Shown here: piece by piece, positions 48,501-58,987 of the stretch | Numbering within the stretch: position 1 is the stretch's first letter | Layout: each line of letters begins with the position of its first letter | Origin: Adiantum capillus-veneris | Taxonomy: Eukaryota > Streptophyta > Polypodiopsida > Polypodiales > Pteridaceae | NCBI GenBank assembly: GCA_014529385.2 | Contig: CM043942.1 | Coordinates: 28,141,469-28,205,468, forward strand | Direction: 5' to 3' | DNA length: 64,000 nucleotides | Made by a program: the position numbers and the translations under genes | The notes under the pieces: model-generated | Databases searched by the model: none | The model's input: only the letters and a program-made list of their open reading frames with translations | What the model was told of the DNA's origin: nothing

Positions 48501-48720
48501 GAGATTACTAAGGAGCCATCACAAAGTACACCTATGGTACCAATAAATGTACTCAAGTATACACAATTGATGCTCCAAAAACAAAATTATATTCTTGAAG
48601 AAAGAGACATGCAGCAATTACCCAATCTCAGAAGAAGAGAAAACATGAAGGAAGAGATCACAAAAAGCAGCGAAGTCAAACCCCAGTTCAAAGACCAACA
48701 TAGAGACTAGTGACGACCAC
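45560..48720 (+). pseudogene. Element B gag
   Basis: Collinear with element A's gag from about THYYSPLGSRPS onward, split over several frames (45636-46220, 46392-46841, 46864-47340, 47374-48227, 48372-48710). The capsid part includes QIAKLTQKFSGDGDVRKHI and LSGKAGDWYGTLRVEEKT. Zinc motifs: a WC(x6)H(x4)C-like motif near 47777, CNSCGRYGHQAKDC near 47850, ECGGSHRVAEC near 48310 with its first Cys changed to Phe, and CNQCCIDHLIAHC near 48420. A C-terminal Lys/Glu-rich stretch follows. Dead copy. Confidence 0.85.
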
Positions 48721-49125
48721 ATATATATGAACGACGGTGAAGAGGATTCTGATTCAGATGAGACCATGGAGACCAACATGACCACTAGGAAAGAAAGCAA
48801 CAAGGAAGATCTTCATGAGCCACAATGGCTAGGACCCAAGAAGAAGATATGAACTTACTTAAACCCTACAGAGGAGATCAAGCGAGTCAAGCAATTAAGG
48901 AGTTTGGTACAAGAGATCCAAAGGGATCTAGAGCCATCACCTAGGCAAATCCAAATTACCGACACAATGTTCCCTACACAAAAGCAACCTCACAAAGCCC
49001 ATAGACCACTAGCCATACCTAGTGTTATCCAAGAAGAAAGTGACATTAAGTCATGGGAAAGTGGACGTACTCCCCTCTTGTTGGAGAGAATGTTTACATA
49101 GGGACTACCTGACCCTATCGAAAAA

Positions 49126-49791
49126 ATGGAGATCCCATATTCCCCACTTCAAGGGACTGAAGCCCAAAAGGTGCCGTTAAATATTGCCAAATTGATGGAT
49201 TTCATGGCGTTAGAAGTTAGAAGCACCATCATGTCCAAACTATATGGAGACCCCGAGCTATTCTTAGCTCTTCGAGCTTTCCTCAATAGAGAACTGAAAG
49301 TCGGGCTACCACAATTTTCACAAATGGATAGAGCTAGGGAGGTGCCAATAGAGGAGGAACACTTAGATCCACAACCCAATCTAAATAAGGACTCTGTTGT
49401 TGAAATACCTGTTAACAAGTTGGGACAATACTTTGAAGGCAATGAATCCAATGCAACCATACCAATCACTACCAAGGGATTAACTGTGAAGGGAATCCTT
49501 GATGGTGGCGGTGGGGTTATCATTGTGACAAAAAATTGCTGGGAAACTATGGGAAGACCTCACCTTAGGACCACAAACATAGTGGTAAAGATGGCCAATG
49601 GGACTATTGTTAAGCCTATTAGGATGCTAGAAGATCTCAAGATCAAGGTCTTTGGACAAAAAATAAGGAATACCTTCTTTGTTATGGATTTCTCCAAGCA
49701 CACTATGTCATTTGAAATGATCTTAGGTCATCATTTCATGGGGGAAGCAAAAATGGTGCATGACTGGTCTAAAAACCATATCTACTTGTAG
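49126..49791 (+). pseudogene. Element B first aspartic protease domain
   Basis: An open frame of 221 codons. ITTKGLTVKGILDGGGGVII holds the active site, with DGG in place of DSG/DTG at 49501-49509. The rest fits a Gypsy protease: TKNCWETMGRPHLRTT, then FFVMDFSKHTMSFEMILGHH near the C-terminal hydrophobic-ILG motif. The changed triplet may reduce or abolish activity. It lies between gag and RT, the normal place for Gypsy protease. Confidence 0.8.
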
Positions 49792-49812
49792 TTTCAAGAC
49801 TCTGTCATTTGA

Positions 49813-50487
49813 GTGGATCTTGTAACTTGTCGAATACATCCTCTAGGAAACAAATTTATAATTGATCATAGATCTGACACCACAGTTCAATCGACCCTAT
49901 TGCAGTATTGTTACACATGTAAAATGGACACTGATGTTGGGGAAGATTCTCCTTACATGGATGTTCTACCTGGGATGACTGAGTCTAATAATGTGGGTTC
50001 GGTCCACCTAGAAACAATCATAGACACTTGGGGCTATTGGGAGACGACCTAGGTAACACTTGAGGGGGATGAAATGCCACAACTTGTACCCTTAAATATG
50101 ATAGGAGCAATGCATATAGCTTTTGATGACCTACAAGATGAAGGATTGACTGACATTGGAACCGATAGTGTCTCACATGACTATAGCCTACACAATTCAG
50201 AGTCAGAATCATCAATTGGAATTGACTCTGAGGATGAAGAATCTGAGTTAAATTTTAGTACAAATGTGGGGACAAACCATTCAAGGCCGAGTGATACCCT
50301 AGATGATAATCTATCGGAGAGAGGAGAAGACACGAGTAGCGATTCATCTAGTGACTCTTCATTGGAGGAAGGTTGCAATAAAAAATTAGACAAGAAGAGT
50401 AAGAGATATATAGGAGATGATATCAAGCAAATGTGCATGCTAGAACAAATGAAAAAAAATCTATCGCATAATGGCTTAATTATATAG
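49813..50487 (+). pseudogene. Element B acidic Ser/Glu-rich linker
   Basis: Two open parts (49813-50052, 50074-50487) with no known domain. The second is rich in Asp, Glu and Ser (SESESSIGIDSEDEESEL, then EDTSSDSSSDSSLEEG) and ends with a basic stretch and IKQMCMLEQMKKN. It sits between protease and RT. Confidence 0.5.
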
Positions 50488-50756
50488 GGGCATCTGATGC
50501 TCATTGTAATTTGGCAGATAACTGGGGTGAATACATTCAGAACATTAGGTGGTGTAATCCTCAACCCATTGACATTGCACAACTAGAGGCTACAAATTAG
50601 CCAAAGTTGAGCCTATCGAAGGCAACAAAATAGAGAGTTATCTTAGCAATAAAAGGAAGCAAAACAAAAATCACAGTCCACAAAACAACAAGACCCACAT
50701 ACTTACACCCTGCACCTGATCATTTCAAATCCTACACCACAAAGGAGCGTAAGCTT

Positions 50757-52579
50757 GTGTTTACAAAGGCTCAAAGAAAACCTATCGATGGAAGCAATGG
50801 AGTCTATGACGGTCCAACAACAATTAAGGGAATAGAGTTAGCAGACCCAAGAGAAGAGGCCAAACCTATTTTCATTGCCCAAGATCTGACAGAGACCAAG
50901 GAGTATGCACTTATGGAACTTCTCAAGGAATTAAAGGATATATTTGCTTGAAAATATCATGATATGAAACTCGAGGGGTTCAGTATGTGTAAAACTACCA
51001 TATCACGTGCGTTCAAGATATGTTTGTAAAACCCCTTATCTGTGAATTTTGTTAAGAATATAATGTACTCTTTTCTTTTAAAATCTGTAAGTTTTTTTCA
51101 AATTTGAAAAAATAATGCCCTTGTGTATATATATTTCTGTAAGTTTCAAGAACTTTAAATATCCTTTTGTTGAACTCACGTGGTAGTTTACATTTTTATT
51201 AGGTGATCTCCCCGGGATATGAAAGGTGTTCCACCTTTTGTGGTGCAACACACAATTCCCATGAATAGCATGGCTAAACTAGTCCAACAAATACCCTACC
51301 CAATGAGTCCTAAGTATGCAAAGATTGTTCAAGAAGAGATTGAAAAGCTTGTCAAATGCGGATTCATATACCCTTTTGAGCACTCAGAATGGGTGTCGCC
51401 AACTGTGATTGTGTTGAAAAAGAATGGGAAACTCAGAGTGTGCGTGGATCTGAAGAAGGTCAACGATGCCACTAGGAGGGACCATTATCCCTTGCCGTAT
51501 TCAAAACATGTGCTTGAAAGAGTTGCAGAAAGGAAGCTTATAGCTTTTTAGATGGGTACTCTAGATACAATCAAATCACAATTGCACTAGAGGACCAAGC
51601 TAAAACGGATTTTATAATCGAATTCAGAGTGTTCGCATTTTGTGTTATGGATTTTGGATTAACCAATGCCCCTGCTACCTTCCAAAGATTAATAAACACT
51701 GCTTTTAGAGAATATCTGAGGGAGTTTTGTGAAGCTTTCTTAGATGACCTTTGTGTTTATTCTTCTTGGAAAGAACAACTATCATGTTTACAAAAAGTGT
51801 TTGAGAAGTGTAGATTGTATTGCATCTCCTTAAACCCTTCTAAATGCCAATTTTGGGTTAAAGATGGAGTCATTTTAGGACATATAGTGTCCAAAAATGG
51901 GATTTCCACATATGAGAGAAAAATTAAAGCCATTGCTGATTTGCCACCACCTACAAATTATAAAGGAGTTCAAAGGTTCATGGGCCATGCTGGTTATTAT
52001 CGGCAGTTTATTTTAAACTTTACCGAGATAGCTCGTTATTTGTACAAGCTTCTTATTGAGTTCCACTGGACTGCGAAGTGTGACCATGCTTATGAGTCAT
52101 TGAAAAAGACCTTGACAAGCGTTCCCATTCTACAAGTGCCTCATTGGAATGTAATTTTCCATGTGCATATTGATGCCTCAAACTTTGCTATTGGGTGTGT
52201 TCTAGCTCAACCAGGAGAACATAAATTGGACTACTCCATTAGCTTTGCAAGTCGTCAATTGAATGATAATGAGAGAAACTACACCACTACAGAGCGGGAA
52301 TGTTTAGCTATGATTTATGTAGTAAAGATATTTTGCTACTACCTTCATGCCAACAAGTTTGTTTTCTATGTGGATCATCAAGCCTTGTTGTATCTAGTAA
52401 ATAAACCTTGTTCTATAGGAAGAATTACACGATGGTTGTTAGTTCCTCTTGAGGTTGATTTTACCGTTGTGGTGAGACCTGGTAAAAGACATATCATGTG
52501 GATCATTTGTCTTGCATACCCAATGGTGAAGCCCCTACTAGAGTCGATGATGAATTTCCGAATACTTCCCTATTCCTAG
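50757..52579 (+). pseudogene. Element B reverse transcriptase and RNase H
   Basis: The pre-RT part (50757-50951) ends LLKELKDIFA. A 246-bp MITE then interrupts, and RT resumes at 51219 with MKGVPPFVVQHTIPMN, VIVLKKNGKLRVCVDLKKVN and, after a frameshift near 51545, FGLTNAPATFQRL and the catalytic FLDDLCVYS. The thumb has LPPPTNYKGVQRFMGHAGYY. RNase H has HIDASNFAIGCVLAQPG and TTERECLAMIY with its catalytic acids visible. Catalytic residues are kept but the frame is broken by the MITE, a stop near 50950 and the frameshift. Confidence 0.88.
50970..51215. mobile_element. Mutator-like MITE, 246 bp, in element B RT
   Basis: The 9-bp direct repeat GATATGAAA flanks it (50961-50969 and 51216-51224). 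Imperfect inverted ends share TGTAAAACTACC/TGTAAACTACC and CACGTGCGTTCAA/CACGTGAGTTCAA. A 9-bp duplication is characteristic of Mutator-like elements. Removing it and one repeat restores the usual spacing between the pre-RT and RT parts. Confidence 0.8.
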
Positions 52580-52611
52580 TTAACACCATGCCTGAATAGA
52601 GTGAGAAGATT

Positions 52612-53780
52612 GTGAACTTTCAGCTAGTTAATGGTTTTCCACCCAAGGAGCTTCGTAAGGATATAGCTCGAAAACTGTTAAAAGAATGTGAACCTTATTC
52701 TCTAATTGCAGTAACTCTCTACAAGCTAGGGAAGGGCGATATTCTTAGATGTTGTGCTCATGAGGATGATTATTTATACATACTGCAAGAAGCCCACATG
52801 GTATAGCCGGATGACATATCTCAGCGGAGATAACTACTATGACAAAATTCCCTTACATCCTATTAAAGTGACTCAGCCATTTGAAAAATGGGGTTTAGCC
52901 TTTGTAGGACCAATTAGTTCGGCAGCTCGTAACACTCTCTTGATATCTTATTGTTTCCACTGACTATGAGTGGGCGGAAGCTAGGGTGACAAGCAAGGCT
53001 GATGCAAGGTCAATTGCCAAGTTTCTCTTTGAGAACATTATTACACAATTTGGTTGTCCCTTTGAGTTTGTGAGTGACAATGGTACTCATTTTATAAATG
53101 GAGTGATAAAGGAACTCATAACAAACTTCATGATAGCCCACCATAAGTCTACACCGTATTACCCACAAGCAAATGGCCAAGCTGAGAACACTAACAAGAC
53201 CTTAATTTCTATCTTGACCAAAACAGTGGAAACCCATCGTACAGATTGGGATTGAAGCTCACATCAACTCTATGGGCTTATCATACTTCTTACAAAGTGG
53301 ATATTAATTGTACACCATTCAAAATGGTATATGGCCAAGAAGGAGTTATGCCATGGGAATTTGTAATTCCTAGTCTACGAGTAGCTTCATAAGAAGGTTG
53401 GGATGATACCCCTTTAGTTGAGCGCTTATATATCCTTGAGAGGTTAGATGAAGAAAGACAATTGGCTGTGCAAAATGCACTTGTGGAGAAAGAAATGGTT
53501 TTACCATCATCTAAAGAAGAAATATGTCAATGTTGGTGATAAAGTCCTTATGTATGGAGTGTGAAACGAGAAGAAAAAGTTGAAATTGTGGGAAAAGGAC
53601 CATATAGAGTATGCAAAATCACCCCATAAGGTGCCATTCCGTGTGTGGAAACTCTTGATAGAGTTGAAATTGTTGGATTCCTCAATGGGAGAAAATTTAA
53701 AAGATAATATGATCCTTTAAGCCAAGAGGAGCTACATGCCATCCAATAAAAAAAGGCAGCCAAGGAACAAATAGAATTGA
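52612..53780 (+). pseudogene. Element B integrase
   Basis: The start (YLYILQEAHM) shows the first part of the zinc region, but the following CxxC half is missing, consistent with an internal deletion near 52800. The core has FEKWGLAFVGPI, FVSDNGTHFINGV and YPQANGQAENTNKT, keeping the second Asp and the Glu; the first Asp position reads Ala in this copy. C-terminal parts with GDKVLMYGV and VCKITP follow with stops, then a charged helix-like segment (KKAAKEQIELKKIQAQAKAK) leading into the next domain. Confidence 0.82.
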
Positions 53781-53820
53781 AGAAGATACAAGCTCAAGCT
53801 AAGGCTAAGGAGCAACAACA

Positions 53821-54255
53821 ATGCATAAGAGCCAACGAGAGGCCAAACGTGGAGTTACACATGCATTCCATGTTGAAACAGAGGATGATTGGTTGGACTC
53901 TGACACACGTCTACTATACCCTATTGAACTAAATAGCGCTTATGGAAAAGTGTTATATAACGCCTTATTAGACACGGGTGCTAAATATAATCTATTGTCA
54001 TATGGAGTTTGGTGTCAATTGGGAAAGCCATCTCTATCTGAGAGTACTATCCAAGTCAAGGGTGTCAACAAGAAAAAAACTACGGTTTTTGGAATCTGAC
54101 ACAATTTTGTCCGTTATGACAACGGGGTTGTAGCTCAAGACTGTTTGGTCATGCCTGCTAGAACTATGGAAGGTAATATAAACCTAGGATGCACGCAGAT
54201 GATAGCGACCAAATGCACTATTGATTGGGAGACAGGTAGTGTCACAAAGCAGAAA
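53821..54255 (+). pseudogene. Element B second aspartic-protease-like domain after integrase
   Basis: The frame (53821-54099) contains VLYNALLDTGAKYNLLSYGV, a full retroviral-type active site DTGA at 53971-53982, then WCQLGKPSL and STIQVKGVNKKKTTVFGI. After a stop near 54098 the sequence continues (VRYDNGVVAQDCLVM, NINLGCTQMIATKCTIDWET). Gypsy elements normally have one protease, before RT. This one keeps the canonical triplet, whereas the usual one in this copy reads DGG. It may be a true duplicate, or a domain used for another role. Frame decay prevents firm judgement. Confidence 0.65.
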
Positions 54256-54554
54256 TGAACTCTTAGCCCTTCCACTCAAGCCAGAGTCCCTGAGATATTA
54301 CCTCTTGATGATGAGGAAATAAAATCCAAAACAATGCATGTCTAGGAGGTTGAACAGTATGTCCCTATAGCTCAACTCTCTAGAGCTTCAACTTTCGTAG
54401 TTGAAACAAATCTTGAAACACACAAGACCCATCCTAATATAATGAAGAAAACATACAAATAGGTATCTAAAGCTTCTTTAACAACCATTCCTGATGCTAA
54501 AAATAGGAGCCTTGTAAGAGACGCCCCACTTGCTCCTAGAAATGCAAGAAAATA

Positions 54555-55094
54555 TTGCGTTGGATTCCTAAACGATTATTGGAAGCACAAGGCTACTATC
54601 AAGGAAATGATCAAATTTGGGTGTCAAAACATAAATTGTGTTCTTACCTGTCACTTGACCCATGTGAGTCAAATCTTGTAATGATAAAGCCGAGTGAAGA
54701 TCATGGGAAGGGAAATATCACAAAACACTATACACCTAATCCGGAGCTAGTTTGGGTACCAAAGAAAAAACAATTTATTCCATCAAGCTCAAATACAAGG
54801 AAGTCAAATGAAGCTTCTTGCTCTTCATGTAGTTCCTATACAAAAATAGAAACTTTGACACAACCTCCACCTTCCATTGTACATATCCATACAAACAAGA
54901 AAGAATTTTCACCTCCCGTTGTAAGTTCACCACCTACAACAACGTTGCAAATAAAATCATGGGAGAGTACCTTACCACCCTTGAAACTAGATGAAACGCC
55001 TAGGGCGGTCAAAAACTATTGGTCAATGTCTTCACCCGTAATGACTTGGAACAATTGGTTTCAAAAGGTGACGACATCGTTCCAAAAGGTATGA
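54555..55094 (+). pseudogene. Element B C-terminal tail with W(V/I)PK motifs
   Basis: A 179-codon frame, Ser/Pro/Lys-rich. Three related motifs are seen: RWIPK, QIWVSK and LVWVPKK. The tail of element C has more copies. No known domain recognised; basic and low-complexity, so nucleic-acid binding is a guess. It ends just before the polypurine tract, so it is the last coding part of the element. Confidence 0.6.
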
Positions 55095-55100
55095 TCTACC

Positions 55101-55114
55101 CAAGGAAGGGGGAG
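55101..55114 (+). other. Element B polypurine tract
   Basis: CAAGGAAGGGGGAG directly before a TG taken as the 3' LTR start. Confidence 0.75.
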
Positions 55115-55730
55115 TGTTTGCTAACATCCATCATCCACTTGCTCCCCTCTTAACCTTCCTCCCTGATCTCTCAATTTTCTAATCTTAGAGCATGTATATA
55201 TATAGCCTTATACTCACAAAAACAAAAACAAAAAAGTAAAAGAGCAAGAGCCACCAAACAAAAATATGGAAACCTACAAGTTCTAGTACATGACCCAAAA
55301 TCATGAAAACACATTATGCACAAGGACATGACCTTTTGACATGACCCTTATAATATTTTTAAACCAACCATCATCTATCTATGTGTACATATATGGCTAG
55401 TACGATAGAGTCATCCACTCCTCCCTTGGGTGATGTTTCACATAGTCTACCCGATGCTTGCTTGTGAATGGGATTTGGTAGATACACTAGCATGTGAGAG
55501 GAATTTTGAGGAATTAGAATGGCTGATACGTCTCTTGACCATGACTGATCCATACTTAGTAGAGAGAATCTCTCCCATTACAGAAACTTACCCTTTTGAC
55601 CAAGATGACTATAGACGTCTAGTGACCTTTTTAGTAAACATTTGTGCCTCTAATGATGAAGAAGATCTACATGATGTTGACCGTTGGGTCAACAACACAA
55701 CATAACTCAAGTTTCGTACCAAAGTCTTAT
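55115..55730 (+). mobile_element. Element B 3' LTR, right end unknown
   Basis: Begins TGTTTGCTAACATCCATC. A TATATATATA box lies at 55195-55204. A 91-codon frame at 55430-55705 (MMFHIVYPMLACEWDLVDTL, acidic, no motif) overlaps it; this may be a chance frame or a scrap of another element. The right end is not fixed because no second copy is present. Confidence 0.5.
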
Positions 55731-56634
55731 CTTTTGCGAGTTATGAAATGCTGCGGATTATGGCTATAAACGTCATTTGTAATGAGTAGTTATTCTAGTT
55801 TCAGAAGCCGGGGTGCAATGGCACTTCCAGATTGTAAATACAAAGCCATTTGACCCTTTCAACCCCATTTTTGGTTAAACCTAAGGTAGCCTTAGTATAT
55901 AAGGTACCTAGGTCATTTTGTAAAGAGGACTTTTTAATCATAATCAAAACTTAGCGCTGCCGTCTACTGTGTGTGAGAGAGAAAGAGAGTGAGAGTGAGC
56001 TTCATCCTCTCGCTACTCCTGGCTCGCTCAACGCATTGGAGATCTGACTACACCATTGCTGTAGGCTCGAGGAGAGCTACGTGACAACGCCAAGCATTCC
56101 ACGCGAGACGAAGCGCACACGTCGACGCATCTACGAGCTATTTGTGGCCTTAAGTGTATCAAACGATGTCTGTTTTCTGCGTGCTAGTAGTCTATAGAAT
56201 CGTGGCGACATAAGATACGCATAGGTACTCATAAATTTCAGTTTTGGGCACTTTCAAAATTCGGCTCTGTCATCCTACGTGTTTTCCGCAGATGGGTTTA
56301 GAGTGAGGGTTTTGAGTGTAGAAGCTTAGGGACAGGTGTATCCTAGTGAGGGGATGGTGTTCCTTAAGTTTCGTATGAATCTGGCATGATTAGGTGAGTT
56401 ACCTTCCGTATGTGTGTATGTGGCTAGGTGGTGTAGTTGAGGGCAGTGAGGTTCTTGATTGTGGTTTAGTTGGCCTTCCAGAGTGTTGTATGTGTAGGAT
56501 GATCTCAGCTTGACAAGCTTAAGAGATTTCCTCCGTATGCCTATCGTGTCATCTGTGTCCTCGATCGACATTATGTTGATCTAGGTAGTGTTTCCATGCA
56601 CTTCATGGGTGTGTGAGTCGCTCCCCGTCCAACA
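55731..56634 (+). mobile_element. Element C 5' LTR, left end approximate
   Basis: The right end CAACA at 56634 is fixed by the primer site. A TATATAAGG box at 55896-55904 is the likely promoter. A half copy of the leader palindrome (CATCCTACGTGT) is at 56271-56282. The left end is not determinable without the second LTR. Confidence 0.55.
55896..55904 (+). promoter_or_regulatory. Probable TATA box of element C LTR
   Basis: TATATAAGG about 740 bp upstream of the primer site, in a context consistent with a U3 promoter. Would place RNA start near 55925-55935. Confidence 0.5.
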
Positions 56635-56635
56635 T

Positions 56636-56655
56636 TGGCGCCGCTGCCGGGGACA
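56636..56655 (+). other. Element C primer binding site (tRNA-Asp type)
   Basis: TGGCGCCGCTGCCGGGGACA, one base after the LTR end; same type as in element A. Confidence 0.88.
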
Positions 56656-58987
56656 CAAGGACCTAAGTAGGTTTCCTACTAACACTCATGTGATGGTTGC
56701 TTGATTTAGTTTCGGCTAAAGAAAGCGTTTTTCTGAAGTGGATATTCCGCGATCAAGTGGATAGCCAGGAAGCGTGTGTCTTGCCGAGGGTCTGCGACTA
56801 GATAGGTTTAGTTAGGATCTGTGGATTAGAGTAGTTGTTGGTGGTCGAGTGATTTGTGAGGTGATAAAAGCGTTTACTAGTCCGTGTGTCGCAGTGAAGC
56901 GTTTTTCTACTCATAGATGCAAAACCCCATATGATTTGTAGGAGTAGCTTTAGGTAAGTGATCCGATTCTGATCTAGAGCTATTCATCACTGAATTATTT
57001 GCTAAAGTGCTTGATTGCATTTGAAATCACGGAAAAGTGTGCTTTTGAGGGTAAAAATGCAATAAACAAGCTTTTGTGGATATTTTTGTATGACTGACTG
57101 ATGCTGTGCATATAAAAGAGCATTTGCAAGGGTTCTGTGAAGAAAACCTACAATTCTATAAACATAGACATCCTACGCGTAGGATGTCTCAAGAGGGTTA
57201 TGGAGACCAAATTTTGAAATTCTGAGTTGACCAGTGGGTTCAGAGGGTAGGTTTTACCCTAGTAACATATTGACTTGGGTGTTTTTCCCTACTTTTGTTG
57301 ACCAAAAGCCAAAAGACGAAGTCAGAAAACGTAAAATTTAAGAAAAGGCTTCAATTGAGTGATTTTTGCATGTTTTTGCAATTGGGAAGCATACTTGCAC
57401 TTGCTGAGAGCATAAGGAAGCATCAAGGACACTTCAGTCTGAAAAAATTAGCAGTAGACATCCTACGTGTAGGATGTCTACAGGGTGATCTGGGCACTTT
57501 TTTGAAAATCTGAGGTTACCAGTGTGTTTAGAAGGTAGGTTTTACCCTATTTTCACCTGGAAAGTGGAAATTTTGACCAAATTTTGACAGATCAAAGCCA
57601 AAAGATGAGAATTGCCAGACATCCTACCCAAATTGTGTCCAAGGCCTAATTTTGAGACCAAACCATAGGGTGACTTCATGTGCATGTTATACATGATGTT
57701 TTGAGTGCATGTGAGAGTTTTCAGCTCATTTGGGTGAGAAAATTGGGTTTTGAGCAGACTTTAGTATTTTTGAATGAAAAAGACAAGAACAGCTAGTTTT
57801 GGGATCTTTTGACATCCAAACTCAAATCTAAGCATACCACTGGGTTACTGACATCAAGGGGAAGCTGTGGGACAAGTCTAGGGTCAAACAGGCCAAAAAA
57901 ACATCCTACGCGTAGGATGTCTTCTATGTGATTTTGCACTCCAAACTTAATTTTGAGCATACCACTGTGATCAACACCATAAGGAGAGTCTGTGGTTCAA
58001 ATTTGGGGAAATTATGAGCAGTTAGACATCCTACGCGTAGGATGTCTACTACATAATTCTGAAACCAAATTTCTATTGTGACCATACCATGCTGTCATAT
58101 AGCCTTAGGCAAGCCTCCTAGTCAAATTTGGGCCAATTTGGAGTTGATTTGACTTGGGAATGCATCAGAACAGACATAAGGCTTCTGGAACAGATTCTTG
58201 ATCATTTGACCAACCTATAAGTGTCAGAATCAAAAAGTAAAAATAGCTGTGAGTTAAGCACATCAAGGGGAAGCTACAATTCAAGTTTGAGCTGAAATAG
58301 AGCAAAAAGACATCCTACGCGTAGGATGTCTCCAGCTTGATTTAGGACTCCAAATCAACATATGAGCACACCACTGTGATCAACACATCAAGGAGAAGCT
58401 GGGGTGAAAATTTCAAGTCATTCTGAGAAAAAAGACATCCTACGTGTACGATGTCTCAAGGCCATTTTTAAATCCAAATGAAAATCTGAGCATACCATTG
58501 TGTTGCTGGACTTAAGGGGAGTCTCTGGACCAAATTTTGTTAAATTCTGAGCATATAGACATACTACGCGTAGGATGTCTCTAGGCCAATTTTAGGGTCC
58601 AACTGTACTTTTGACCATACAGAAGTGTTTACAGTGTCACAGAGATCCCAAATCTTCTTTTAAAATTGAAATTGGAAACTGCATTTCAATGTTTTGGCCA
58701 TAACTTTCACAAATGGTATCGGATCGGAAAAGTTTTTATATCAAAACGTAGCTTGAGAGCGGCTCTACAGATCTACAACAACCACTTTGTACAACTTTGA
58801 AAAAAATGTCGTTTGAGGCCTCAAAATTCATCCGGAAGTCAGGGGTGTCTGAAAGTGACAATTTGCGAGAATTGTGAGAAAACGGTTGCGGTTTTGGACA
58901 TAGTTTCGACTTTTCCCTAACCAAAGCACTTGAACACAGTGGACTAAGTCTACTTGAACCAAGCAAAAGCTCTTAAGCCCAGAAATA
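56656..58987 (+). other. Element C untranslated leader (2.3 kb)
   Basis: Non-coding in all frames apart from short chance frames. The first 500 bp show nothing special. From about 57160 to 58600 it is a tandem array with embedded palindromes. From 58600 to 58987 it becomes unique again before the gag ATG. Confidence 0.75.
57166..58580. repeat. Tandem array carrying seven copies of a 24-bp palindrome
   Basis: The core ACATCCTACGCGTAGGATGT, usually extended to AGA...TCT, occurs at 57166-57189, 57456-57479, 57901-57922, 58024-58047, 58308-58331, 58433-58456 and 58557-58580, plus a half site at 57617-57629. Four copies are perfect; two carry ACGTGT at the centre, and one has a single change in an arm. 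Spacing is mostly about 123-126 bp, or 284-292 and 445 bp. The DNA between is also repetitive (for example ACCACTGTGATCAACA and CATCAAGGGGAAGCT). In RNA each site would fold into a stable hairpin. Confidence 0.92.

Larger units (their letters stand above)
45560..55730 (+). mobile_element. Element B: Tat/Athila-type Ty3/Gypsy element, 5'-truncated and decayed
   Basis: Order: gag, protease, acidic linker, RT, RNase H, integrase, second protease-like domain, W(V/I)PK tail, polypurine tract, 3' LTR start. RT wording such as LPPPTN and FMGHAGYYRQF places it in the plant Tat/Athila group, in line with the primer sites of its relatives A and C. Many stops and frameshifts. No 5' LTR was found, and the right end of the 3' LTR is unknown. 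Confidence 0.75.

Noticed and set aside
55430-55705. 91-codon acidic frame as a host gene
   Set aside because: No motif, lies within the inferred 3' LTR of element B, and no start context or partner exons are visible.
57166-58580. CRISPR-like array
   Set aside because: Repeats are perfect palindromes with long, mutually similar and variable spacers, inside a plant retrotransposon leader; no cas genes.
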